The translations under genes were made by a program, and so were the position numbers. Source: Brachypterus glaber (Eukaryota; Arthropoda; Insecta; Coleoptera; Kateretidae). From it: 64,000 bases of DNA. Positions 11,369 through 24,066 of the stretch are shown piece by piece. Numbering within the stretch: position 1 is the first letter of the stretch; every line of letters starts with the position of its first letter. The notes under the pieces are model-generated. The model had not been told where the DNA came from. It ran no database searches and saw nothing but the letters and a program-made list of their open reading frames with translations. The stretch is from the NCBI GenBank assembly GCA_958510825.1, contig OY294047.1, forward strand, positions 42,368,006 to 42,432,005. Reading direction: 5' to 3'.

Positions 11369-12876
11369 ACAACAATAAATAAACAAAATTACCACTATTC
11401 CCCATCCCATTCTGCCCCAATTGCATACTACAGTCAAAAGTGAACCTAAACTTATTTTACTTATCACACAGCATTTCTGCACAATAAATAATTAAAACAA
11501 TATATTGCGAAGTTCCCTAATAGGTATCATAGATATAATCAATAAAAATAACAATATCCATAATTATTATAAATGTACGCAAAATTCGACGACACCTGTA
11601 AATACCGCGGAAAGCGCAGAACTACACAAAAAATGAGCATTCCAATGCATTGTAGCTCACCGAATGTTTAATTATGATTAGCTTAACTCTGCCACACATC
11701 CTCGCCCGATAAACGCTCCATAACGTTCCGCCCCGTATCCCGTTTCGCCCCGTATCCCGTTTCGCCCCGGATTCCCCTATGTCAAAATCTAGTGAAATAA
11801 TTAACACTTAAACTTGTTATCATTATCTCGTCTGTGTACAAATATCTGAAGCTAGAGGTTACAGTCAAAGTTTAGCCCATCCAGCTGCTCTAAACATGGG
11901 GTCCTTCGAGCCGGATGTGAACAAGCTCTCTATGTTTTACATCAAATTCTATATACTGTCATTCTCGAAGAGTATACTATTAAATGCGAAGCATTGCATG
12001 TATTTATGACTTGTTATCGGTAAATCGATGCATAAATATTACATCAACAAATCGTTGTTTAACATTATCTTAACCTTATAATCTAAATCTTATATAATAA
12101 ACTTAGAGAACATATCTTCAGTTCTCTGAATAGATTAGATACCTTCATATGTAGATGGAGTGAAAAATGTGCTGAATAACGCCTATAATCAAGACGCCAT
12201 GATGTCCCTATGCGTAGGGTAATTGACTTGTTTTATTTAAATAGCACCCCATGAAAGTGAATAAATTTTATACTGCTTTTGACCCTATTCATATCAGTCA
12301 ATGATAAGCACTAGTTGTTTTACTCCATTTCGAAATATACATATATCCATGAAAGGTCCAGTTTACATCGCATCTGTGTTATTATCATTTTTTTTTTCGT
12401 AGAGTTACTTTAAATCTAAGATAAGGAATTTGTATTGGTTATGATCACTTGTTGTCTGCCATATCGATCCGTATTGATAATATATCGATAATATCAATTG
12501 ACTCAGGTACTTGTATAACATATTTAGTTATACATTTATGTACATTGTACATACGTAAAACATATTGCATTAAATAAACCTAGTCACCATAAGTAATATA
12601 GAACAATACAGATTGTTTTAATCTAAAAGAAAAACGTTTAAGGTACCCAGTTGGCCCTCAAATTAGAGAAAGTGATGATCTCGAGATTCTCTAGATATCT
12701 GTCTGCAAGTCATTTATGCGGAAACATGTGTCTGTAATAGTATACTATGTACACTCAAGTGTTTCTTAAAATATTAAAGTGTATACACTTTGGATTATAA
12801 AACCAATTTTTAGGTATTCTGTTGTCCAGGAGAAAGTGTAAGTTGAGCTTTTGTGCAAAATTAGTGAGCTCCGTAA
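11369..12876. other. stretch without recognisable gene
   Basis: A short direct repeat of the 17-base unit CGCCCCGTATCCCGTTT, about two and a half copies, lies at about 11729-11772. Small ATCGATA-type hairpins occur at about 12460-12500. No exon or RNA gene is evident. Confidence 0.4.
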
Positions 12877-14439
12877 CACGGTGCGGTGGTGCGACGGTTT
12901 AAATCTACTTCAAATTACCCCATTTCTGTTTCTATACGACGATTCTATGAGACGTTAGTATGATTTTAACCAAAAATAAAAAAAATCTATTGAGCACATT
13001 TTTTTTTATTAAGCAAAAAACCCGTATGTTGGACCCTTACCTTGTATTTGACTATTCACTAAATATTTACTCAAACTATTATTATTATTTTTTGTTTTAT
13101 TTTGTTCAATATACGTGAACTGCAAAATAATTTTCATAAAAAAAATAATTAATAATAAAAAACCCCTTATAACGGATGATACAAGAAGTATTGCCTACGA
13201 ATTATATCCGTAACTATAAAAAAAAAACAGATCTTTTTGAAATTTACAGAGCTTGTATGAACCGTAAATACCCCCATTTTGTCATGGTCATTATAAAAAA
13301 ATCATTTCCTGTCTTAGCGGAAGTGATACCAACTTTTTATTTTTAAATGGAACCCTATATATTTGCTTACATTTATAGATGCGTATTTAAATTATCTTTT
13401 TATTAACATATCACAAGTCGATATTTGCATTAAAGATGGCGCCACAGGATCCATTTTTCATAAACACAACATGGCGGTCCGATGACGTCCATATTGGAAT
13501 ATTTCTGAAACTTAACATTTTAAATCTTTTAATAGTAGGCTAGAAATTTACTGTTGATCTGAAACTGATTTCCTTTTGTTTTTATGGATATGGCGCTATT
13601 TTGAAGTTTTTTTTTTCAAATCATCAACTTAAACGCCATTTTGTGCTAAATTTTTTAAAGGAAACGACCTTTTTTTGATTTCGCTAAATTAAAAACTCAG
13701 GTATACTCTACAAGAAAAAAGTACAAACACCCTAATAGGGTTGGAAATTGTTTGGGAAAATGGCCATATCAATCAGTTTCAGATAAACAGTAAATTTTTA
13801 GCCTACTATTAAAAGATTTGAAATGAAAAGTTTGAGAAATATTCCAATATGGAAGTCATAGGACCGCCATGTTGTTTTTATGTAAAATGTCTCCTGTGGC
13901 GCCATATTTAACACAAATATTGAGAATAAAAATAGAATTTAAATACGAATCTAAATATGTAAGCAAATTTAAAGGGTTCCATTTAAAAATCAAAGTTGGT
14001 ATCACTTCCGCTTAGACCGGAAGTGATATTTTTATAATGACCATGCTAAAATGGGGGTATTTACGGTTCATATATATTTCAATAAGTTATCTTTTATAGT
14101 TACGGAGATAATTCGGAGGCAATACTTCTTGTGTCACCCAGTATAAGGGGTTTTTTATTATAAATTTTATTTTTTTATGACGATTATTTTGCAATTCACG
14201 TATATTAAACAAAACGAAACAAAAAAATAATAATAATTTGAGTAAATATTTAGTAAAAAGTCATATACAAACAAGGTAAGTGTCCAACATACGGGGTTTT
14301 TGTTTAATAAAAAAAATGTGCTCGATAGATTTTTTTTTATTTTTGGTTAAAATCATCCTAAAGTATCATAGAATCGACGTATAGAAACATAAATGGGGTA
14401 ATTTGAAGTTGATTTAAACTGTCGCACCACCGCACCGTG
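12877..14439. mobile_element. Transib-like 1.56-kb palindromic element
   Basis: The ends are inverted repeats starting CACGGTGCGGTGGTGCGAC, with one difference in about 28 bases. The element is flanked by the direct 5-bp sequence CGTAA at 12872-12876 and 14440-14444. A 5-bp duplication and a CACNNTG terminus are features of Transib transposons, the DNA transposon group related to RAG1. The arms pair over nearly the full length around a centre near 13660, so it is a non-autonomous foldback without a transposase frame. The arms contain an internal CACTTCCG/CGGAAGTGA module also found in the palindrome at 44108-45148. Assignment to Transib is inferred from ends only. Confidence 0.7.
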
Positions 14440-14689
14440 CGTAAGTGCTAACAACTCATTTAAAAGTAATAAGTCTAGTATTCAATAACTTTAATTAAGG
14501 TTCCAATAATTCAGATGGTAGGAATAAAAATTAAACTTAGTTAAGAAATTCAAAAGATAAATTTTAATCGGAGATTAAGCACCTTTCAAAGAGAAATTGC
14601 TTATTATACTATTCACAGACCCTGCTCCAGAATAGTATTATACGGTAGTTTCGAATGTTACAAAATTTAAAAAATTCAAAAAATTCTTG
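14440..14689. other. spacer
   Basis: The target duplication CGTAA is at 14440-14444. Nothing else is recognised. Confidence 0.4.
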
Positions 14690-15010
14690 GATACAAATTT
14701 GTTTTATGAAAAAAAATAAGAAATTTTGTTCTGTCCGTCCGTCCGTCCGTCCGTCTGTCTGTCTGTTCGATGTCACGATTTTTGTAGACAAGATAATCAA
14801 ATAGAAACATCAATTTCTATGAGAGGAAGATCCATATTATTTTTGAATACCACAAAAAAAAAGTTATGGGGGATTAAATTTTAAAAAAATCGAAAAAAGG
14901 TGAAAGAAAATTCCGATTAAGGGCTTTTTCTGATTTTTTATTTCAAAAAATAGATTTTTTTTTACTTTTTAATATGTGTAAAATACGGTCTTAAAATATT
15001 TTGACGAAAT
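14690..15010 (+). repeat. dispersed repeat with (CCGT)n/(CTGT)n run
   Basis: A tetranucleotide run of about ten units at 14729-14768 changes from GTCC to GTCT repeats, then TTCGATGTCACG follows. The stretch resembles the minus strand of 3840-4270. The ends are not defined. The short frame on the minus strand at 14609-14800 is made of the simple repeat and is not a gene. Confidence 0.5.
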
Positions 15011-15079
15011 TCGTCTTGTTTAAAAAGGTATACATATACTTCAAAAAATATACATAAAAAAATAATAAAATTATAAAAT

Positions 15080-15370
15080 TTTAAGGACATCATAAAATAT
15101 GACAAAAAGTTCCTATAGTCATATGCCTAAAAATACGTCGTAAGGGACATACGCCCCTTTAAAAGTGGCTAAAAAATTCGGTGTTTATTTAATAACTCAG
15201 GAACCCTTTGAAATACAGCAGGGAGTTTTTGCGTGTGAACTAATCTTAATAAGGCTCATCTTAGAATGTTATTTTATGCACTTATTTTAACCAGGGGCGT
15301 GCGAAACAGGGGGGGGAGCTTATCAGTTTTTTGCCCCAAACTTTTTTATTTGTAAAAATCTGATTGGGGT
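15080..15370 (-). repeat. single arm of the AACAGGG foldback family
   Basis: The order GTAAGGGACATACGCCCC, GTGGCTAAAAAATTCGG, CTCAGGAACCCTTTGA, TTTTAACCAGGGGCGTGCG matches one arm of the palindromes at 9516-10335 and 15780-16730. The partner arm is missing, so this is a broken copy next to a complete one. Confidence 0.6.
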
Positions 15371-15779
15371 AAGGGGGTAAAATGGGGTAATTTTTTTTTA
15401 AACTTTTTTTTTCAATTCATTTTTCGTTTTACGAAAAAATAAACTTTTAAAACAAAAAATATATATTTTTTTAATTTTTTTAATTTTTTTTTTAATTTTT
15501 TTAGTTTTTGATTTTAATGGGGAAAGGGGAAAGTATTATTTTGTCGGCAGCAGTATTTAAGACTAGCTTTAGACGCAAAGATGCAGAATTTCCGATTATG
15601 AAACTTTGTATGCAATAAATGCTATATTTATGCAAAGTTACTACCATAATATAAGCGCCATACCGGTTAATGTGATTGTTTTCAGTATTTAGATAAGATG
15701 TAGAATAAATATACTGGCATAATATATGTTGTATGCAAGATTTAAATTCTATACACGGTGTATTTGAAATAGGGTCCGA
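15371..15779. other. A/T-rich linker with shared repeat fragment
   Basis: T-rich low-complexity sequence precedes a segment near 15505-15565 (GGGGAAAGTATTATTTTGTC, GGCAGCAGT). That segment matches, inverted, the interior of the element at 2594-3319. Nothing else is recognised. Confidence 0.4.
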
Positions 15780-16730
15780 AATTTTAAGGGGTAATTCTAC
15801 ATCAGAAAATATGACAAAAATTTTCTATAAACATATGTCTAAAATTGCTTCGTAAGGGAGCTACGCCCCTTTGCAAGTGGCTAAAAAATTCGGTTTTTAT
15901 TTAATAATTCAGGAACCCTTTGAGATATATCAACGAGGTTTTTCACGTTAACTAATCTTAATAAGGTCCATCTTCGTATATTATTTTCATGTACTTATTT
16001 TAACCAGGGGCGTGCGAAACAGGGGGGCCTTATCAGTTTGCTGTCCCAAACTTTTTTCTGTGTAACTTTTTTGTAATTTTACTTCTAGTATATGATTCCT
16101 CAAATCAAAATACATTAAAAATGTACTCTTGTTGTAACACTGTAGGACTGTAAAGGTGAAATTTCACGGTCCGAGGACGAAAAATTAAATACTAAAATGT
16201 TGAAAACCGAAATTTTAATGATGGAGGGTAAATGTACATCAAAAATTTAGAAAAAAAAATTCATATACAGGTACTTCCAAAAATCAATCCTAAAGGAGCT
16301 ATGCATAGCTATGGTCTCCTAAAAATGCACCATTTTTAAAGGGCCATAGTAGCTTTAAAATCGATTTTTCGACATACATGTATAGATACTTTTTTTCTTA
16401 GTTTTCGATATAGAATCATTAAAATTTTGGTTTTAAACGTTTAAGTATTAAATTTTTCGTCCAGGAACCGTGAAATTTCACCTTCAAATTAATTATTCTC
16501 GAAAACGGTTAGTCCTACAGTGTTACAACAAGTACCTTTAAATGTATTATGACCTGAGGAATCATATACCAAGAATAAAATTACAAAAAAGTTACAGAGA
16601 AAAAAGTCTGAAACAAAAAACTGATAAGCCCTCCCCGTTTCGCACACCACTGGTTAAAATAAGTACGTGAAAATAATATACGAAGATGGGCCTTATTAAT
16701 ATTAGTTTACTTTTGTACATAGCATCTGGT
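15780..16730. mobile_element. foldback element, palindrome 2 of the AACAGGG family
   Basis: The arms pair around a centre near 16310. They share the family words CTACGCCCCTTT, GTGGCTAAAAAATTCGG, CAGGAACCCTTTGAGATA and TAACCAGGGGCGTGCGAAAC, with complements at about 16500-16720. Near the centre ATAGCTATGCATAGCTATGG shows a small internal duplication relative to palindrome 1. No transposase frame is present. Together with 9516-10335 it brackets the Transib-like palindrome. Confidence 0.7.
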
Positions 16731-17740
16731 CAATAAATTGACAATCAAATTTAATTGTCCACTAAGTGACACGCTTCTGTGTCACAAAGTCAGAAACTGC
16801 GCTGTGACATTCACCTCCTCATTTGTTATTGATTAGCAGTATTCAGTTCTGAGCCAGTGTACTTCTAACTTCAAGCTCCCTCTCCAAGATATCATATCAT
16901 ATTTTTGTCATGTCTTAGGACATGACCGGATGAAACCTGATATTTAAACACCTCCTAATTAGGAGCTAATTAGCTAACTAGCACTTTCCATAATACGTTT
17001 TCTTTTTTTTTCAATACTTGCATCCAATTTTCTCCAGTATTTTCTTGTTTCTACCTCTGTTTAACCATTTTATCTTTAAAGTTCTCAAGGTTTATATGAG
17101 CTTTGTCCTTTTGTTAAGTAGTATATATTTTACGGCAATATACCTTTAATTATACCCTGTAACATATTCAAAGGAATTTATAAATAAAACATAATTAAAT
17201 CATTAAATCACTAAATATAGGTAGTAGATTTTTTTTATTTTTATGAAATGAATACTGGTTTTGGCACGCGAATGCGGGTTGATTGATCCAATACCTACTA
17301 AATAAATAATTAAAACCAAACGATTTCAGTTTTAAAAGTGAACTTGATGTCAATGGCATTAACATTTTCAAACTAGGAATGTTATCAAGATATTTCCTGT
17401 TGATTTAAATGAATTGAAATATAAATTAGTTGTGAAAACAATATAGATCATTAATAAAACATTTGGACAGGTAAAACTTGATTTAAATTGATGCAGCAAT
17501 ATAATAATTAGAAATTTAAATGAAAAATGTTGTTTATATATCCCACTAAAAAGTTAACCTTTAAATGTTGTATTAGAAACTTATACTTGACTTATATGTT
17601 ATCCTTTTGTAACCATGTTACAAAAGCATTTAAATTATATGTCGGCGGATAACTCTAAAATCCGAAAATACCTGAAAATCCAAGGTCTACCGTAAAACGT
17701 TGTAATGGGTAAAATATTTTAGCGTTTTCCTGGCCTTAAA
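16731..17740. other. stretch without recognisable gene
   Basis: A small hairpin GTGACAC..GTGTCAC lies near 16766-16785. Otherwise the sequence is AT-rich and no exon or element boundary is recognised. Confidence 0.4.
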
Positions 17741-17884
17741 GGCCTATCCAGAAGCTAGCATAAGAACATAAAACATAAAATACGATGCCGTGATTGGCTT
17801 ACAAGATACATGACGGCACATCAAGCCAATCACGGCATTGCATTGTTATGTACTCTGTTGTTATGCGAGCCTATGGATATGACC
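17741..17884. mobile_element. MITE, GGCCTATCCAG family, copy 1
   Basis: The ends are imperfect inverted repeats: GGCCTATCCAGAAGCTAGCA against the complement of TGCGAGCCTATGGATATGACC. An internal perfect stem pairs ATGCCGTGATTGGCTT with AAGCCAATCACGGCAT. A shorter family member lies at 55626-55693. No convincing target duplication is visible. Confidence 0.7.
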
Positions 17885-17962
17885 TTAGGTATTACAGGTA
17901 TTCTTTAGGAAAATGATGAAACTACATAGTTAGATATTTTTCACAGTGTTTTTCTATTAGGT

Positions 17963-18554
17963 GGTGCCTATACCGTTCAACACAAAGAACTTTTACCTCA
18001 CGAATGAACATGATGAAATCTACCGCATGCTTTGTTTGAAGCGTGAACCAACTACGGTGAGGGGCTGGTGGGGAGTGACTATTGTTTACACTTAGTACTC
18101 GTAAAGGGAGAGAAAGAATGTGTAAACTCACAGTCTAATGTCGTAAACTTTGTCAAGCAATATAGTGTTGCCGGTTGCAACACCTGCTTTATATATTTTA
18201 TTGTAAATTTTAAGAAATATTAGTTTTATTTGAGTTTTATATGAACTAGTAGTTTAATTTTAATAAATTTAATTTTATTACATTATCAAACATAATTATA
18301 GTGTCGTAGTATAGTAGTTTTTTATAATTTTAATGTAGGTATAAAGATTTATCATAATGATAAAGTGAAAATTACGCAACAACGCTCTGGTCACCAGAAG
18401 GTCAAAACTAGCCATACTTATGTTTACACCAGAAGCAGTATCGCGTACGTCTATGTAAACAAACAAACAAACAAAAAGATAACACCTTCATAAACATTGG
18501 TCTGGAATAACTTCTTGAGGTAAAAGTTCTTTGGTTCAACAGCATTTCGGCACC
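17963..18554. repeat. inverted-repeat element, about 590 bp
   Basis: The left arm GGTGCC..GTTCAACACAAAGAAC with TTTTACCTCACGAA pairs with the right arm TTCTTGAGGTAAAAGTTCTT with GGTTCAAC..GGCACC. Only the terminal 40 bases or so pair. The interior contains a CAAA tetranucleotide run at 18459-18476. The GGTGCC-type ends are reminiscent of hAT ends, but I found no matching 8-bp flank. The minus-strand frame at 17922-18131 is not recognised. Confidence 0.55.
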
Positions 18555-19057
18555 CTGAGTCAAGAGTTTGCATTGTCGCCTCTATTTAGAGAAGATGCGA
18601 TAAATTCTCAACTTTTCACCATGCAAAAACTTGAAGACTAAAAAAAAAGGTAATCTGAAAAAGCTGTTCCACTAATGGAAAATTTTGGTGACTAAGAAGC
18701 TTTACTGCTGAAGGAAAATACGGGTGACTAAAAAAAAGTTTTTCTAATATAACACAAAAAAAAATTTTCTTAGTGTATTTATAAAAATAATTTTAACTTT
18801 CCTGCTTTATGCGAAACTTTTTGAACCAATGGCTATATTAATATTCAAAAATTTAATATAATTTGACCTGTAGACGTGTTAAAGAAAGAAAAAACTGTAG
18901 TAATAATATAGCACGCGTTAACTAAATAATAAGCTTAGTTGAAAGGCGCTGATGGTATCACGGGGTTTCAGAGTTCACGTAAAAATAATAATAAGCTGTG
19001 AAGAGCGTTGTTTTCTTATTGAACAAAGTTGAATAAAATAAAAAGTTACTACAACCA
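18555..19057. other. stretch without recognisable gene
   Basis: The words GACTAAAAAAAA and GGTGACTAA recur several times at 18630-18745, a weak degenerate tandem pattern. Nothing else is recognised. Confidence 0.35.
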
Positions 19058-19165
19058 CACTCAGAAAATTTCGTTGTATTTTTAATACTGAATGTTATTT
19101 GTTAATACATATTTTTTATTTATATCGCCACCATTGGTATTTAATACTTTACTTGTGATGATGAC
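19058..19165 (+). mobile_element. partial mariner-type MITE (CACTCAGAAAA end)
   Basis: The segment starts CACTCAGAAAATTTCGTTGT and continues to AATGTTATTTGTTAATACAT and ACCATTGGTATTTAATACTT. It matches the complement of 58965-59067, which is another end of the same family. The end sequence resembles the CACTCAGA-type TIR of the complete element at 52343-52830. The other end of this copy was not found. Confidence 0.55.
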
Positions 19166-20357
19166 AACTTTCAGGAAAATCCTGATATATCCTAAATCAG
19201 AAGTAAAAATGTAAAAAAAAATAAAAAAGAAAATATTCATTAAAACTGCGGCAATAAGAAAGACTTTAATAATTTGATAAACAGTTGCAGTGGCGTACCA
19301 TGCAAGTCCTAGAAGATGGAGTAAAAAACATAGTTGTACATTATTTTTTGCTGTTAATACGAAAAAAATTTAATCATTGTTAAAACAATCAAAAGTAGAG
19401 AATGTTTAAGCTTTAAAACTAAAAAAGAATCAGTCAAATCCATTAATTAGTTTTCGAAATATTTGAATTTAAAAAATGTCAATTTTTTAGGTGTCCGGAA
19501 TCTAATGTGCGGCAGTGTAATTAACGTAATTTTTTTGTGGGCCTGTGTTCGTATTATTTGCCACTAGTTAAGATAATCAAAAAATAACTTCTCATTGAGA
19601 ATAACTACAAAATGTCTAAGACGTGCGAAAAATGAAATCAGTTGTTCAGATTATAATAATTACTATACCCCTCTGGGTATTAATGTCCCTTTTAATTAAA
19701 AAATACTGTAAAATTAATTTTTATTTGGAGAATTAATTAGACATTAATTCAAATTCTTAATTTCTTCACAGTATGCAGTAGGTCTTTTATCTTTTTAACA
19801 CTTTCCGCCCAGCCTACTATAGTTACATCTGATACGTGCTGGTAATAATAAATTTTAATTTTTAATTTTTTTGACGGAAGATTTCAACACGTTTATAAAT
19901 ATTTTACAAAATAAAATGTATGTACATATGTATTAATACTACGCAGAAATACTTGAAGGCATCTTAAAAATAATACAGTACATATCTATAAAACTTGTTG
20001 GATACACTGAAAAAGAGGATTTTTTGAGGTAAGAGAATTAATTTCTTTGCCATGTTTTTGCTTAGTTTAGTTTATTGTTTATTTATTTATTATTTTTTTT
20101 TTTTTTTGAGAGAAAAATTAATTAATTTTTAGTAAAAAAACTCGACCAAAGAAACGATCAGTTATACTCTTTTTTAATACTACAATCTTTTGCCGATTCG
20201 TTTTTGAGACAAGAAGTATGAAATTTGAAACAACATATTCAATACTTGATCACCAAATTTGGTTATATGTAACTAGAATTGGAACTTTACTTAATACTTA
20301 AAAGTCCAAAATAAAAAAAGATACCCTTGACAAAGAAATGCTTATAGAGTCGTATTA
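19166..20357. other. stretch without recognisable gene
   Basis: CAGTGGCGTACCATGCAAG at 19290-19308 looks like a hAT-type terminus, but no partner end or duplication was located. The remainder shows no exon, RNA gene or repeat that I can support. Confidence 0.35.
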
Positions 20358-20594
20358 AAGGTGCAAGTCGCTTGGCTTGGCTTACTACTTGCAATTTTTA
20401 TTCCAAATTTCAAGTCTCTCTATAGCCGTCGCAATTACTATAGACTATTGTGCCTCTCACTTGCTCGCATCCTGCCTTACGAAGGTTAAAGCGTAAAGTT
20501 GAGAGCGTGTGGGTCTATAGTGAAAATTATTAGCATATTAAAGCTTTCTTGAAATATCCTAGTGTAAAGTTGTTTTGCAAGCGACTTGCACCTA
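20358..20594. repeat. inverted-repeat MITE next to the tetranucleotide array
   Basis: AGGTGCAAGTCGCTTG at the left pairs with CAAGCGACTTGCACCT at the right. An inner pairing links TTACTATAGAC with GTCTATAGTGAA, and TCTCACTTGC with GCG..TTGAGA. The element ends about 40 bases before the long TTTA/TTCA array. Confidence 0.65.
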
Positions 20595-20633
20595 TTAGAA
20601 CTATTACTACAAACTTGCCATTCGTTTGGCATA

Positions 20634-21927
<1,294 letters not shown>

Positions 21928-22239
21928 ATATTTGTACATGGGACTTAATTCTAAGGATTTATATTAAAAGCCTCATCTGTTTAAGTACATATATGCATAT
22001 TCATTTGGTTAAAATATTTTTTTAGTGTATTTTTTAAAGTTATCAGTATTTATGGTATCCAGAACTTGTAATAAAACGGTACAACTATTATTAATTTAAA
22101 TGTAGTTTCTTGTAAATATTTACATATTTAAATTCTAATATAATGTAAATATTCATTTTAAAACATTAATTTAATAATAATAATTAATTACCTACCTATT
22201 TATGTAGATAATTTATTATTATTAGATTTCTATTAAATT
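21928..22239. other. AT-rich spacer
   Basis: Nothing is recognised. It lies between the tetranucleotide array and a LINE fragment. Confidence 0.35.
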
Positions 22240-22675
22240 TTATGTGACAGGAACATTTGTAAATTGTTAATAAAAATGTTAGATATACTTTGGATAGTTT
22301 GTTTTTGGCACTGTGCAAGCAATGCCACGACGAAATCATGAAAATAAAACCTAAACAAAATATAAAATATTTGGGTATTTACATAGATGCATATCTTCGC
22401 TGGGATGCCCATGTACAATATGTGGACTTTAAGTTAAGACATATAATTTTTAAATTTAAATATTTAAGAGACTTCCTTGAATTTAATGACCTAAAAGTAT
22501 TATTTTTGTGTTATTTGTGTTTTTAAAATTGTTCACGTTTCCTTTTTTTCCTTATTTTCATTTTTTTATTTTTTTATTCTATTCGCGAGCTAACAGTTTT
22601 TATTGATAACTCGCCTAATTATTGTCGTATAAAAAGGAAAATTAAACCAAAGAAATAAATAAATAATTTTCTATA
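22240..22675 (+). pseudogene. non-LTR retrotransposon fragment (RT thumb region and 3' tail)
   Basis: An open frame from about 22258 to 22526 encodes residues resembling the region after the reverse transcriptase palm. It contains IKYLGIYIDAYLRWDAHVQY followed by KLR and a KFKYLRDFLEF segment, the pattern KYLG(I/V)..D..L.W..H that follows the catalytic domain in Jockey/CR1-type LINEs. The palm with the catalytic FADD-type motif is absent, so this is 5'-truncated. The following sequence ends near 22655-22672 in an AAATAAATAAATAA tail, the expected 3' end of a LINE. It is non-functional, and the exact clade is not decided. Confidence 0.75.
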
Positions 22676-22901
22676 GTCACGAAAAGAAGATCTAAGCTAG
22701 GTACAGAACCTTCAGAGCGGCTGACCATTATTTTTTAGTATAAATAGCAATATTTGCTAAATAGGAGAAATTTATTTTTTTCTGCGTAAAAGTTTGAAGG
22801 CAGGGCCATCCTAGCATGCCGGAACTGGCCAAAGTAGATACCTCAAAGGGCTTAACAAAATCATTGACACCTGAGAAAATAAATTGCTTAATCTCCATGA
22901 T

Positions 22902-23804
22902 TAGTCCAGTCAAATAATAAATGCAAATTGCAATAAATGTACACGGGCTGATATTTTAAAGGGTAGTAGTGGATGGTAACAGAACACTCCTGGTAGTTCT
23001 TCACCAGGTGATTTGCGTAAGGGATGTCCGCTATCTTGAATTTTACTTGCTTAATATGCATCTTACGATAAAAAATCATATAACCAATTTTGTTAAGGAG
23101 GAAATTTCCAACAATTTTAGTTTGGATCATTTTTTTAATATATTAATAACAATCGAGTTAATTTAAAAAAAGTCATGTTGGAGGTGAAATTGGTTTTTTC
23201 CCTTTTTCAGCCAAATTATTAATCGGACGATAAAAATGGCTATAAGTAAACTTGTAGCTCTTGAAATTCTCTACAAGTTTCATGTTTTATTATATTTCAT
23301 AGGTACATACTTTGGTACGGTTACAGAAGACGCAACTCGACTTTCAGCGCCCACTGTAACCGTAACAAATACTTATGAAAATGCATAATATATAAAACTT
23401 ATAGAGAATTTCAAGAGCTACAAGTTTGCCCATAACCACTTTTATCCTCCGATGAATAATTTCGCTAAAAAATCGAAAATAAAACAAATTTCCTCCAACA
23501 TGGCTCTTTTTGAATATTTATAACTCGATTTTTATTAATATATTAAAAAAAATGATTCAAACTAAAGTTGTTGGAAATTTCCTCCTTAACAAAATTGGTT
23601 ATATGCGTTTTTAACGTAAGATGCATATTTAGCGAAATAACCGCACTCATCCCTAAAGTTCAAGATACCGGACACCCCTTACGCAAATCACCCGAAAAAT
23701 GAATAGGAGTGTTCTGTTACTATCCACTACTACCCTTTAAAATATCAGCCCGTGTACATTTATTGCAATTTAACAAAGGAATTTCTCGTTATTTGACTGG
23801 ACTA
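22902..23804. mobile_element. 0.9-kb palindromic element with TAGTCCAGTCAAAT ends
   Basis: The arms pair almost completely from TAGTCCAGTCAAAT on the left to ATTTGACTGGACTA on the right, with a centre near 23355. They run through TACACGGGCTGATATTTTAA and CTTGTAGCTCTTGAAATTCT. The terminal TA could be a Tc1/mariner-type duplication, or GAT flanks (22899-22901, 23805-23807) could be a 3-bp one. The several short frames on both strands are shadows of the two arms. No transposase is present. Confidence 0.75.
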
Positions 23805-24015
23805 GATACTATTGTTATTGAAAAAATAATAAAAAATAAAGATGTATATCAGCCTAAAGACAAATCGATTTTATTGTATGTGATTGCATTGCTCGTAATG
23901 ACATTATTTAAGGATGGTAGGTACTGTTGTATTGTTTTGGTGAAGTGTAAAAAATTTTAAATCGAACAAAAATTATAGGTTTGTAGTTACGTTACATAAA
24001 TTGTGCGGTCAACAA
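23805..24015. other. spacer
   Basis: Nothing is recognised except the end of a frame that starts inside the palindrome. Confidence 0.35.
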
Positions 24016-24052
24016 TAGGGTATTTCAAAAAACACGAATTTTTGAAAATTTT
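24016..24052. mobile_element. terminal fragment of the TAGGGTATTTCA family, split by a LINE
   Basis: TAGGGTATTTCAAAAAACAC matches the terminus of the inverted-repeat element at 41269-41931. A LINE insertion at 24067-24647 interrupts the downstream sequence, and its duplicated target AAGCTCCCTCTTAT belongs to this host repeat. The far end of this copy was not identified. Confidence 0.55.
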
Positions 24053-24066
24053 AAGCTCCCTCTTAT

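Noticed and set aside
11622..11807. 61-codon minus-strand frame over a GC-richer segment
   Set aside because: It is generated partly by a 17-base tandem repeat and has no recognisable domain.
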